In this document: positions 1 to 7,350 of the stretch, one piece after another
Layout: each line of letters starts with the position of its first letter
Numbering within the stretch: the first letter of the stretch is position 1
NCBI GenBank assembly: GCA_002311655.1
Contig: DBYZ01000009.1
Location: forward strand, 178,795 to 242,794
Length of the DNA stretch: 64,000 nucleotides
Reading direction: 5' to 3'
DNA from: Bacteroidales bacterium UBA1173
GTDB lineage: Bacteria > Bacteroidota > Bacteroidia > Bacteroidales > F082
Notes under the pieces: generated by a model
Database searches by the model: none
The model's input: the letters and a program-made list of their open reading frames with translations, nothing else
What the model was told of the DNA's origin: nothing
Program-made: the position numbers and the translations under genes

Positions 1-137
1 ACGAGGCGGCAGATGCCTTGAGTGTTGCCGTTGCAGCCTCCGAGGAAGAACACCTGTTGGATAACGTCGTTATCGTCGGCTGTCACATCGATGAGCACCG
101 AGCAGGTGCCTTGAGTGGGATATTGAATGTGTTTCAT
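1..137 (-). CDS. TSCPD domain protein, 5' part only
   Basis: The gene starts at 137 on the minus strand and runs off the left edge, leaving about 45 residues. The visible part begins MKHIQYPTQGTCSVLIDV and contains FFLGGCNGNTQGICRLV, the GGCxGN(x)QG(I)xxL pattern of the small TSCPD family (TIGR03905 type) known as a stand-alone protein of about 80-90 residues and as a C-terminal domain of class II ribonucleotide reductases. Its molecular role is not established. It begins one base after the fic stop codon region, so it is probably read from the fic promoter. Confidence 0.8.
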   Translation of the reverse strand, partial: MKHIQYPTQGTCSVLIDVTADDNDVIQQVFFLGGCNGNTQGICRL

Positions 138-138
138 T

Positions 139-1308
139 TTATCTTGTGATTTCTTTGTAAAGCGACAATCCTTTCACTGTGAGAAGGTATTTCTGGCGAG
201 GATGGCGAGGTTTATCTGGATATAACATTCGAATATAACCTTCGGCAATAGCAGGGGTAAGATTATATTCGACAAAATTCTTACGGTCTTTCAGTCCAAC
301 AGATGCCATCATATCATTAATGGAATATTGGCCTGCTCCCATAGTTTTCACCAAACGAATTATCAACTGATTATTTGTGGTAAACTTGTCCCGAGGTTGT
401 CCTGTACTTATGGGGGTACTTGTTGGGGTACTTGCGGGGGTACTTGTAGGGTTATCTTCAGGCATCTTCCATTCCTTTGGCGGATTAATCATCATGTACC
501 GATTTTTTAGCGTATTATTTTCGCCCAGAAGAAGATTTCTGAAGAATCTAACTAGGAAAACCGGCTCATAATTGATACCTTTTGCAACATTACGATAATT
601 AGCACGAACGAGAGCGTTGCGAAAATACCAAGAATTATGCTCAAACAAATCGTTGATAACATCGAAACCTTGAGTGCGCAGGTATTTTATGGTAAAAACG
701 GCTGTAGTACGAGTATTTCCTTCCAAAAACGGATGAATCTGCCACAAATCTGCTACAAATCTGGCTATATGCTCAATAATCTGATTTTTATCCAATCCGG
801 AATAATCAAATTGGCGTTCTTTTTCCAGATCATATTCAATAGCCATTCGCAATTGCTGGTATGGTGCATATTGAACTGTATCGCCACGCAACACCCATTC
901 GTGTTTAGTAATATTAACCTCGCGGAAACGTCCACCATATTTGAATACACCTTCAAAAATAGCTTTATGGATTGCAGCAAGACCAGCCACACTATATGTA
1001 AAAGCATCTGTTTGAAGCAATTTTGATATATTTCCCGACACGTTGTCCGCCTCATACTTATCGGCATAATCTTTGTCGTGAACGGTTTTTGTGATATAGT
1101 AATTCCTAATACGTTCACGTGCTTCGTCGATGGTAACCTCCCCTTCAATGTTTTTTCGTGCGGTTTCCTTAAGGTAGTCGGATGTTGTAAGTCCATCTAC
1201 TGCTTGCAATCCGATGGCAACGCGCCACGCATCGGCACGTTCCTTCATCCCAGGCTCCCCCTGTCTGATATACTCATCGAAGTTCAGATATAATTGATTG
1301 TCAGACAT
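139..1308 (-). CDS. Fic family adenylyltransferase with built-in VbhA-like inhibitory domain
   Basis: 389 residues. Fic enzymes transfer AMP (or another nucleotide part) to a target protein. The core motif HPFLEGNTRTTAVF is at about residue 192; it has the catalytic His and the acidic residue but an Ala where the second Arg of the canonical HxFx(D/E)GNGRxxR sits. The N-terminal part (AIGLQAVDGL, then NIEGEVTIDEARERI) resembles the VbhA-type antitoxin helix fused to the toxin, with Asp-Gly in the place of the inhibitory Glu-Gly. A Thr/Pro linker (about 286-303) joins a C-terminal winged-helix-like domain. Start chosen at 1308 (MSDNQL), because the longer form starting at 1335 would run into the -7 box at 1333-1340. 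Target unknown. A toxin or a regulator are both possible. Confidence 0.88.
   Translation of the reverse strand: MSDNQLYLNFDEYIRQGEPGMKERADAWRVAIGLQAVDGLTTSDYLKETARKNIEGEVTIDEARERIRNYYITKTVHDKDYADKYEADNVSGNISKLLQTDAFTYSVAGLAAIHKAIFEGVFKYGGRFREVNITKHEWVLRGDTVQYAPYQQLRMAIEYDLEKERQFDYSGLDKNQIIEHIARFVADLWQIHPFLEGNTRTTAVFTIKYLRTQGFDVINDLFEHNSWYFRNALVRANYRNVAKGINYEPVFLVRFFRNLLLGENNTLKNRYMMINPPKEWKMPEDNPTSTPASTPTSTPISTGQPRDKFTTNNQLIIRLVKTMGAGQYSINDMMASVGLKDRKNFVEYNLTPAIAEGYIRMLYPDKPRHPRQKYLLTVKGLSLYKEITR
406..453. repeat. Four 12-bp tandem units inside fic
   Basis: Units begin at 406, 418, 430 and 442 and read roughly ACTTGTGGGGGT on the plus strand. On the coding strand each unit gives Thr-Pro-x-Ser, forming the TPTS/TPAS/TPIS linker between the Fic core and the C-terminal domain. 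Since the unit is a multiple of three, gain or loss of units changes linker length without a frameshift. Confidence 0.85.
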
Positions 1309-1332
1309 TATAAATGCTAAATGTTGTCTTTG

Positions 1333-1340
1333 CAAAGGTA
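1333..1340 (-). promoter_or_regulatory. -7 box (TACCTTTG) of fic
   Basis: TAnnTTTG is the Bacteroidota sigma-ABfr -7 element. It lies 25 nt upstream of the chosen fic start, which excludes the longer reading frame. Confidence 0.65.
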
Positions 1341-1383
1341 CGAAAAATTTTTGAAAGTTCAGAGGTTTATTTTATATTATCTT

Positions 1384-1560
1384 GTTACTTTTTTCTTGAC
1401 AAAAAAGTAACCAATTTTGCGAATGTCGAATGCAGAGCCAAGTTTACTTGAGCTATGCTGAGACAAAGCAAAATCAGTAAAACTAAAAAGTCAAGCGCCA
1501 TACAACGCTCTGACCGCTGTATGACGCGGGCCAACGCTGTAAACCATATGGGGCAAAGCC
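1384..1560 (+). repeat. Interspersed repeat, copy R1
   Basis: Starts with a hairpin (GTTACTTTTTT paired to AAAAAAGTAAC), followed further on by AAGTCAAGCGCC and ending GGGGCAAAGCC. The same order of elements occurs in R2 (2086-2317) and, inverted, R3 (13831-13970). No open frame of note. It fills the gap between fic and the next gene. Confidence 0.6.
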
Positions 1561-1564
1561 ACAT

Positions 1565-2011
1565 CTATAAATTGGTAAGTTTTTGTTCTACGATAAAGTT
1601 GCGCAGTTTTTCTCTCCATGGCTGGTTTTGTAACAAAATCCACAGGTCTTCATCAAAATAGGCGTAGTTAACATTCTCTTTGAGCCATTTTTTTGATGGT
1701 GTGGTTTTCATTTCAAGCACATTTTTGCCGTGAAGATGCCAGAAGTCGTCGGTGGCGAGATGCCAGAAAGGATTGGCTATATCGGCTGGCTTGTCGAATT
1801 GCGAATGACGGGTGTTTTCCGCCATCAGTTTCAGGTAGCGGTCCTCAAGCCATTCGTTAAGCACGAAACGGTTTTCTTTGAATATCCCCTGCCCTATGCC
1901 ATCAATCAGTGCGAGCAGCAAAACAGGCTTTGCGACTATCACCTCGCCATGGATTTTAGCTTGGCGGAGGTTCAGGATACGGTTGGTGTAGTTGGAATAG
2001 GTTTGTTCCAT
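1565..2011 (-). CDS. HNH-endonuclease N-domain-like protein (sulfur-binding-domain-like), no nuclease domain
   Basis: 148 residues. Features seen: a helical start, AKPVLLLALIDGI near residue 27, an NPFWHL motif followed by WHLHGK, then LKENVNYAYFDEDLW. This order (KPxLLLAL, PFW.L....FW.L) matches the N-terminal recognition part of restriction endonucleases of the ScoMcrA/SprMcrA class, where it reads modified (phosphorothioate) DNA, but also many HNH proteins of unknown specificity. No HNH or other catalytic motif follows, so it is a free-standing domain. Start set at 2011 because a -7 box (2051-2058) lies inside the longer frame. Flanked by repeats R1 and R2. Function is inference only. Confidence 0.6.
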   Translation of the reverse strand: MEQTYSNYTNRILNLRQAKIHGEVIVAKPVLLLALIDGIGQGIFKENRFVLNEWLEDRYLKLMAENTRHSQFDKPADIANPFWHLATDDFWHLHGKNVLEMKTTPSKKWLKENVNYAYFDEDLWILLQNQPWREKLRNFIVEQKLTNL

Positions 2012-2050
2012 GATAACGATGTTATTGTTTACTTCATGAGAAATGTTTTG

Positions 2051-2058
2051 CAAATATA
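2051..2058 (-). promoter_or_regulatory. -7 box (TATATTTG) of the 148-residue gene
   Basis: TATATTTG on the minus strand, 39 nt upstream of the ATG at 2011; it supports the shorter start. Confidence 0.55.
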
Positions 2059-2085
2059 AGAATTTTTGCCTTAACAGGCGGTTTT

Positions 2086-2317
2086 TTGTCACTTTTCCCT
2101 TGATGGAAAAGTAACCAAAAGATCAAGGCCCGAATAATCGGCCCCCGCTGCAGCCGGTCTAAGGCTGTGATTCTCAACGTGGGTAGTGTTTTCTTACAAA
2201 AACAAACGACTGGGCGCCCCACTTGAGAATCAGCGCCTTAGTCCGTCTTTTTGGCCATCGCTGCCCCGCGATTCGGGCCACGCCCACCGCACCGCGAAGC
2301 GACGTGGGGCGAAGCCT
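2086..2317 (+). repeat. Interspersed repeat, copy R2
   Basis: Begins with the hairpin CACTTTTCC...GGAAAAGTAAC, continues AACCAAAAGATCAAGGCC, and ends ACCGCGAAGCGACGTGGG followed by GCGAAGCC. The end is nearly identical to inverted copy R3 at 13831-13970. An extra inner segment (about 2130-2260) holds further inverted repeats such as TTCTCAACGTGGG against CCCCACTTGAGAA. Non-coding. GC-rich compared with its surroundings. Confidence 0.7.
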
Positions 2318-2367
2318 TAATAGCGACAGCATTATAGGCCCTCTCTTCAATAACCTTTCAAATAAAT

Positions 2368-2470
2368 TTCGTCACAAGATTTCCGCATTTCGTCCCCAAT
2401 AGACGATTTTCGTCACAAAAACTGCAAGTTCATCACAATTTTTAAGAAATTCGTCACAAAATAAAGATGG
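2368..2470. repeat. Five phased direct repeats of TTCGTCACAA
   Basis: Copies start at 2368, 2389, 2409, 2429 and 2450, spaced 21, 20, 20 and 21 bp, so all lie on one face of the helix. The second copy reads TTCGTCCCCA and the fourth TTCATCACAA. The spacing is not a multiple of three and nothing is translated here. Looks like a protein-binding array. It stands in the 500-bp gap between the end of abiH and the 148-residue gene; no obvious target gene is next to it. Confidence 0.75.
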
Positions 2471-2518
2471 TATTAAAAGAGTCTTGGGTTGGTATTGAAA
2501 GTGTTTATTTGTTATAAT

Positions 2519-3667
2519 CTAATATAATCTAAATTGCACTTGGTTATTTTGTGGCAAGATTTCACAATAATCTTTATTGACGACCCTTGCTCTCAACAAT
2601 TTCATATCAGTAAAATTTCTTGTAATATTTTGAACCAGTTCAATATAATTATCCGAACCATCTTCCTTCTTGTGATAAAACGGCTTAATTGATGCACAAT
2701 TCTTATGCTCAAACAAAGTATTTAACAACGTTCTATCAGAATTACCGCACGAATGACCCATAATATAGATTTGATATGGAGAGGATTCTATAAACTCTAA
2801 CAAATTGCGATAGTTTGGTGATTCCAAATATCTAATAGATTTAATGTGGCGTAAATACTCATTATCATTTTTATTCAAAATCTCTTTATAATGCTCATCC
2901 AACTCGTCTCCATATCCAAAGATAACGCTATCTGGATTTGACAAAGAGCCATGAATATGAATAATTGTAGCATTACGAATATCAGAAAAGTATCTATCAG
3001 CAAAATCTGTATAATTAAAGTTTAAAACCAAGATTCTATCAAGGGTGTTGACCAGCTTCTTATAATCAACTCCTGCCAAACGAATTTTTGTTTTGGTTTT
3101 ATTAAGCCAATCCAAAGAAATATCATGTTCAACAAAAGGCGCTGTTATTAAATCATGAACGTTTTTATTGATTGAAAAAGTGGTTTTACCGATTTGAATC
3201 TTCGACAAATAATCAATCAAATACCTCCGAATAACGTCCAAATCATCATTGACAACTTTTGTTTCAATGGCATATTGTGATGCATGACTTAGATAATTAT
3301 AATAGATACTTTCAATATCAACCCACCTTCTTGTTTCGATAGTATTACATATTTCTTTAAAAAATGGACTCAAATATGTAAAATTACACAGCTCTTCATT
3401 GTCTTTGGCGACTTCAATTGTAAATTTTTCATCCCAGTGATATGATCGATTATCTCTCCTCAATAAACCCAGGGCATTGAACCAGCTATAATTCTTCCAT
3501 TCTTCACTTAATTTAAATGAACATAATTCATCTGTCTCTACATTATTAGAACCATGTATCAATCTATAACCCCATTGTATCCAATACCACTCAATAAAAT
3601 CAGAATAGCGCGTGGGAAGCCCATGCGCTAAATCAAATCCGTTGCCGACAAGAATAATTCTGTTCAT
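2519..3667 (-). CDS. abiH: AbiH family abortive-infection protein
   Basis: 382 residues. The start MNRIILVGNGFDLAHGLPTR is the signature of the AbiH family (Pfam AbiH), named after a lactococcal phage abortive-infection protein whose mechanism is not known. The middle holds LVLNFNYTDFADRYF and IHIHGSLSNPDSVIFGYGDE, and near the end YIMGHSCGNSDR: all are usual AbiH blocks. Length is normal for the family. The start lies 2 bp after the stop of the unknown gene upstream, so the two form one transcription unit. The DNA is AT-rich relative to hsdM and hsdR. Probable role: cell-death type phage defence. Confidence 0.88.
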   Translation of the reverse strand: MNRIILVGNGFDLAHGLPTRYSDFIEWYWIQWGYRLIHGSNNVETDELCSFKLSEEWKNYSWFNALGLLRRDNRSYHWDEKFTIEVAKDNEELCNFTYLSPFFKEICNTIETRRWVDIESIYYNYLSHASQYAIETKVVNDDLDVIRRYLIDYLSKIQIGKTTFSINKNVHDLITAPFVEHDISLDWLNKTKTKIRLAGVDYKKLVNTLDRILVLNFNYTDFADRYFSDIRNATIIHIHGSLSNPDSVIFGYGDELDEHYKEILNKNDNEYLRHIKSIRYLESPNYRNLLEFIESSPYQIYIMGHSCGNSDRTLLNTLFEHKNCASIKPFYHKKEDGSDNYIELVQNITRNFTDMKLLRARVVNKDYCEILPQNNQVQFRLY

Positions 3668-3669
3668 AA

Positions 3670-4284
3670 TTATAATCTATTCCAGTATTTACAAAAACTA
3701 TCAGCCTCAACTTCTACATATAGTTTGATATTATCGTTAGTTTCTCTTTCTTCGTAAAGTCTGCCATTTTTTACATCCAGCACACAAAACACCATGTTTT
3801 TAGGCGCTTTTTCACCAAGACCATCTCTCATGAGCCAGGTAATCATATCAGCCTGCTTGCGATCAAATTTCTCGTTAATATGTAGGAACAATTTAATTAG
3901 ATACAATTTGTCCTTATGTTCCAGACATACCTCCGGATTGATTGAAACATTTAAATGACCTTTATGCCATTTCCCTTGTATTGGTTTCTTCCAAATGGCT
4001 TTCTTCTTTTTATTCCAAAATTTACAATATCCATCTATTGCAATATTGTAATTTTTTTGTTTATCTTCCGACACTTCTTCAACAACAGATCTCAATTCAT
4101 CTTCCCCTGCATTTAACTTGTGCACATCCACAATTTTTTGTTTTAGTTTTTGCCAATAATCTTTATAGGCTTCATAAGGTTCTAAAGCATCTTCTTTAGC
4201 TTTTTGAATTGAACTGATTTTAGTAATGCTTGAATTGTTTAAAAAACTCATAAAATGAGTCAATGAAATACTTATTGTGTTCAT
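3670..4284 (-). CDS. Unknown protein, tightly coupled to abiH
   Basis: 204 residues, no family recognised. The N-terminal third begins MNTISISLTHFMSFLNNSS and is followed by a charged helical stretch; the middle has FWNKKKKAIWKKPIQGKW; the last third looks like alternating helices and strands with WLMRDGL and KNMVFCVLDVKNGRLYEE. No signal peptide, no membrane segment, no catalytic motif visible. It is the first gene behind the palindrome-bearing promoter at 4332-4367 and ends 2 bp before abiH. Position suggests a partner of AbiH (sensor, inhibitor or adaptor); that is inference. Confidence 0.75.
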   Translation of the reverse strand: MNTISISLTHFMSFLNNSSITKISSIQKAKEDALEPYEAYKDYWQKLKQKIVDVHKLNAGEDELRSVVEEVSEDKQKNYNIAIDGYCKFWNKKKKAIWKKPIQGKWHKGHLNVSINPEVCLEHKDKLYLIKLFLHINEKFDRKQADMITWLMRDGLGEKAPKNMVFCVLDVKNGRLYEERETNDNIKLYVEVEADSFCKYWNRL

Positions 4285-4331
4285 AATTTTTAATTGTTTA
4301 TTACATCAACATTTATTAATTATTGTCGATG

Positions 4332-4367
4332 CAAATATAATAGCAACAGGTTCAGCCATACTGAACC
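4332..4367 (-). promoter_or_regulatory. Promoter with palindromic operator for the unknown gene and abiH
   Basis: -7 box TATATTTG at 4332-4339 and, 9 nt further upstream, the perfect palindrome GGTTCAG-N5-CTGAACC at 4349-4367, which overlaps the region where a -33 element belongs. The same arrangement, also with 9 nt, occurs at 11601-11636. A repressor site is the simplest reading; the WYL protein of this island is the obvious candidate to bind it. Confidence 0.72.
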
Positions 4368-4377
4368 TATCCATGTT

Positions 4378-5994
4378 TTATATTTCTTTTAAGCCTAATT
4401 CTTTCAAAAAGACATTAAGCTTTTCTTTCGATTCCTTAATGTTCTTTTCGATGTTTTCCAGCTTTTCCTGATTCCCTGCAAGGTCTATCTGGACTTCTTC
4501 CTGAGCGAGACTTACATATCGCGTGATGTTGAGGTTGTAGTCGTTATCATGAATCTCCTTGAGACTGACACGATGGCTGAAACGCTCCTCTTCAGTACGG
4601 GTACGATAGGTTTCAACAATCTTGTTGATATGATCCTCCGTCAATTCGTTTTGCTTTTTACCCTTTTCGTATAGTTCAGCAGCATTGATAAAGAGTATAT
4701 CATCGCTCTTACGGCATTTCTTCAGAACAATGATGCAAACCGGGATACCTGTTGAGTAGAAAAGATTACTTGGAAGGCCGATAATGCAATCGATATTGTC
4801 GTCAGCAAGAAGCTTCTGGCGAATAGCTGCTTCAGTACCACCACGGAACAATACGCCGTGAGGCAGAATAATTGCCATTGTGCCATTGTCGCTCAGATAG
4901 TTGAAACCGTGAAGCAGGAATGCGAAATCTGCAGCACTCTTCGGAGCAACGCCATAGTTTTTAAAACGCGGATCTTTTGAAGTCTCATCATCTGGCTCCC
5001 ACTTTAAGCTGAATGGCGGATTTGCAACCACAGCATCAAAAGTAACAGGTTTCACTGGATTGCTGTCCTTAAGCATAGCCCAATCGTTGGTGAGCGTATC
5101 GCCATGGAAAATCTCGAACTCCGAATCGTGCAGACCATGAAGCAACATGTTCATACGTGCCAAGTTGAAAGTGGTGACCTCTTTTTCCTGACCATATATC
5201 TTGCCGATCTTGCCTCCCTTATCCTTCATCTGACGGTTGACGTTAAGCAGTAAAGAACCCGAACCGCAAGCAAAATCAAGCACATTACGTAGCTCGCTCT
5301 TGTGGCCGGTTGCAGGATCTTGACAGTCGAGCGTTACGATGCGCGACAATATGGTACTCACCTGTTGCGGCGTGTAGAACTCTCCTGCCTTTTTGCCACT
5401 TCCTGCCGCAAACTGACCGATGAGGTATTCATAGGCATCGCCCAAAATGTCGCCTTTCTGATCGAACTCCGCCAGTTTTTTCTCCAAGGTAGTGATGATA
5501 TTGCACATCATCTTGTTGCGCACCGGGTAATCCTTACCCAACTTTTCGCTATCAAGGTTGATTTCAGAGAAAAGCCCTTTGAATGTGCCCTTGAAGGATT
5601 CCTCTTCAATATGGCGAAAACTTTCTTTTAGCTCAGACAAAAGAGTTGTATCTTGAGTGCGAGCCAACTCATGTATCGCGCTCCACAAATAATTAGGTTT
5701 AATGACATAGTGTGTGCCTTTACGCATCATGTCTTCAAACTCCTTTACATCGCCTTCATTCTCTTTGTACCAATCGACTAGAGACTTGTCGGCTGGCAAA
5801 TCGCTGCCAAGCTCAACATGAGCGGCAGTTTCGTAACGGGCGCTGATATAGCGGAAGAACAGCAGCGACAGCATATAATCGCGGAAATTATCGGCTGTCA
5901 TTGCGCCGCGAAGCACATCGGCCACGCTCCACAAAGCTCTGAAAAGTTGGTCTTTCTCCTGTTTGGTTAATTGGGTTTTCTGTGTGTTTCCCAT
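4378..5994 (-). CDS. hsdM: Type I restriction-modification methyltransferase subunit HsdM
   Basis: 538 residues from 5994. HsdM methylates adenine N6 with S-adenosylmethionine and forms the M2S core of the enzyme with HsdS. Seen: N-terminal helical domain (VADVLRGAMTADNFRDYML), the FYTPQQVSTIL block, motif I DFACGSGSLLL near residue 240, motif IV NPPF near 325. The longer frame to 6069 would overlap the ATPase gene; the start at 5994 (MGNTQKT) leaves a 22-bp gap and fits the family. It is unusual in being the last hsd gene, separated from hsdS by the ATPase gene. Confidence 0.95.
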   Translation of the reverse strand: MGNTQKTQLTKQEKDQLFRALWSVADVLRGAMTADNFRDYMLSLLFFRYISARYETAAHVELGSDLPADKSLVDWYKENEGDVKEFEDMMRKGTHYVIKPNYLWSAIHELARTQDTTLLSELKESFRHIEEESFKGTFKGLFSEINLDSEKLGKDYPVRNKMMCNIITTLEKKLAEFDQKGDILGDAYEYLIGQFAAGSGKKAGEFYTPQQVSTILSRIVTLDCQDPATGHKSELRNVLDFACGSGSLLLNVNRQMKDKGGKIGKIYGQEKEVTTFNLARMNMLLHGLHDSEFEIFHGDTLTNDWAMLKDSNPVKPVTFDAVVANPPFSLKWEPDDETSKDPRFKNYGVAPKSAADFAFLLHGFNYLSDNGTMAIILPHGVLFRGGTEAAIRQKLLADDNIDCIIGLPSNLFYSTGIPVCIIVLKKCRKSDDILFINAAELYEKGKKQNELTEDHINKIVETYRTRTEEERFSHRVSLKEIHDNDYNLNITRYVSLAQEEVQIDLAGNQEKLENIEKNIKESKEKLNVFLKELGLKEI

Positions 5995-6016
5995 GTCTGT
6001 ATGTTTTTTGTTTCTA

Positions 6017-7342
6017 TTATTTCTTTTTCTTTTTACTATCGTTGATTTCCCTTTCACTGCGTTCATCATTCAAATCAGGCAGTATAAAACGATATTTATT
6101 CTTGATATGATTGAATAATGTCGTCAATGAATCTTTGTTATCCTCATTCATTTCTTGAGGTGCAAAAAATGATCCTTGATGTGAAAAAACGTTCACAATA
6201 CGTGAATATAAATCAATAAGTTCTCCTTTACTAAAAGCCGGCTCGTCAAATATGTTACCTTTATAATTTATCCCATCCAAAATAAATCGGTAATCAAAAT
6301 GCCCGAAAAATTCAGCCATTTTCTCCATTACACTACGCATTATTGTGAAGTGATATGTGTAGAGTTTGTCTTTTTGAATTGCACTTTGGATTTCGCTCAT
6401 CATGGCTACATTATAGTAGAATGGTGTTTTATCACTCATATTTTTGAGAATCATCTCATCATTCTGTTTATCACGATGTAGATAGTAACGACCAAGCTTT
6501 ATATCGTTACTCAAACCGTGCATCATCACATGGAAGAACAGAGCATGGTGCGTCGAAATGACATACTTAATTCGGCGTGAGAGCTCTCGTCCGCTTTTTA
6601 TTACATTTCTTTCATTTTGTAAGCTGTCTCTAATGACATTATACAGTTGAGCTGCAAAAACAATCACATTATTGTCATCAAGCGAGGACATCGGATCGTC
6701 TATGTAGATATATTCTATGTCTTTATACGCATCGTTGCCACCAAGTACTTGATCCATGATGCAGCGGAAAAAACACCAAACAAACAGACGTTCCTCGCCA
6801 CGTGAAATTTTTATATTCTCAATCGGCTCATCGATGATTACTTGTTCACCATTTAGTTCCTGAACAAATTGATTCTTCTTGCTAAACACGACATAAGTTG
6901 GAATCTCTGATTCTTTTTCATTATCAACACTTTCTTCCGATTCAGCGCCTTCAGAATTCTCTTTTCTTAATTTTTCGTAATGAAGTTTAAAGTCAATATC
7001 TGTGAAAACTTGTAGATATCTGTGTAAATCAGCAGTGAGATCATAACCCGCCAAACCTTTAATAAGGGCTGAATCCGTATTGATTTTCAATTTATATTGA
7101 CGATTATTCTCGTTATTATCAAGGTCGTTATCCCAAGTGAAGAGGTCTTCAGTATATGCATTGTAATAAAGCGTGTGCTGAGGCGTTTCTTCGCCACGTT
7201 CATAATGGGCAAAATCATAAGACAGCCGCGTTTTGCCAGTGCCATTATAAGCGAACACAAGAGCACAGTTGGTAAACCTGTCACTTTCGTCTTTATCAAA
7301 ACAACGGCGTAGAGCCTTTATTATATTATCATTGTATGCCAT
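6017..7342 (-). CDS. PrrC/RloC-like ATPase (anticodon-nuclease-type) in the hsd locus
   Basis: 441 residues. ABC-type ATPase parts in order: a P-loop (FAYNGTGKTRLS, about 27-38, with Ala for the first Gly), a signature ISRGEER at about 179, Walker B YIYIDDPMSSLDD at about 211, and a switch-type STHH at about 263. C-terminal to it are R336-xxx-E340 and a distant H388 (NVFSHQG). PrrC and RloC, tRNA anticodon nucleases tied to type I restriction systems, use an Arg-xxx-Glu...His triad, but there the His follows after roughly 30 residues instead of 48. So the ATPase call is firm, the nuclease call tentative. It sits between hsdS and hsdM; in E. coli prrC also lies inside its hsd operon. Confidence 0.72.
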   Translation of the reverse strand: MAYNDNIIKALRRCFDKDESDRFTNCALVFAYNGTGKTRLSYDFAHYERGEETPQHTLYYNAYTEDLFTWDNDLDNNENNRQYKLKINTDSALIKGLAGYDLTADLHRYLQVFTDIDFKLHYEKLRKENSEGAESEESVDNEKESEIPTYVVFSKKNQFVQELNGEQVIIDEPIENIKISRGEERLFVWCFFRCIMDQVLGGNDAYKDIEYIYIDDPMSSLDDNNVIVFAAQLYNVIRDSLQNERNVIKSGRELSRRIKYVISTHHALFFHVMMHGLSNDIKLGRYYLHRDKQNDEMILKNMSDKTPFYYNVAMMSEIQSAIQKDKLYTYHFTIMRSVMEKMAEFFGHFDYRFILDGINYKGNIFDEPAFSKGELIDLYSRIVNVFSHQGSFFAPQEMNEDNKDSLTTLFNHIKNKYRFILPDLNDERSEREINDSKKKKK

Positions 7343-7350
7343 ATCGTTGG

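Noticed and set aside
2368..2470. CRISPR array
   Set aside because: Repeat unit is only 10 bp with 10-11 bp between, spacers too short, and no cas genes near.
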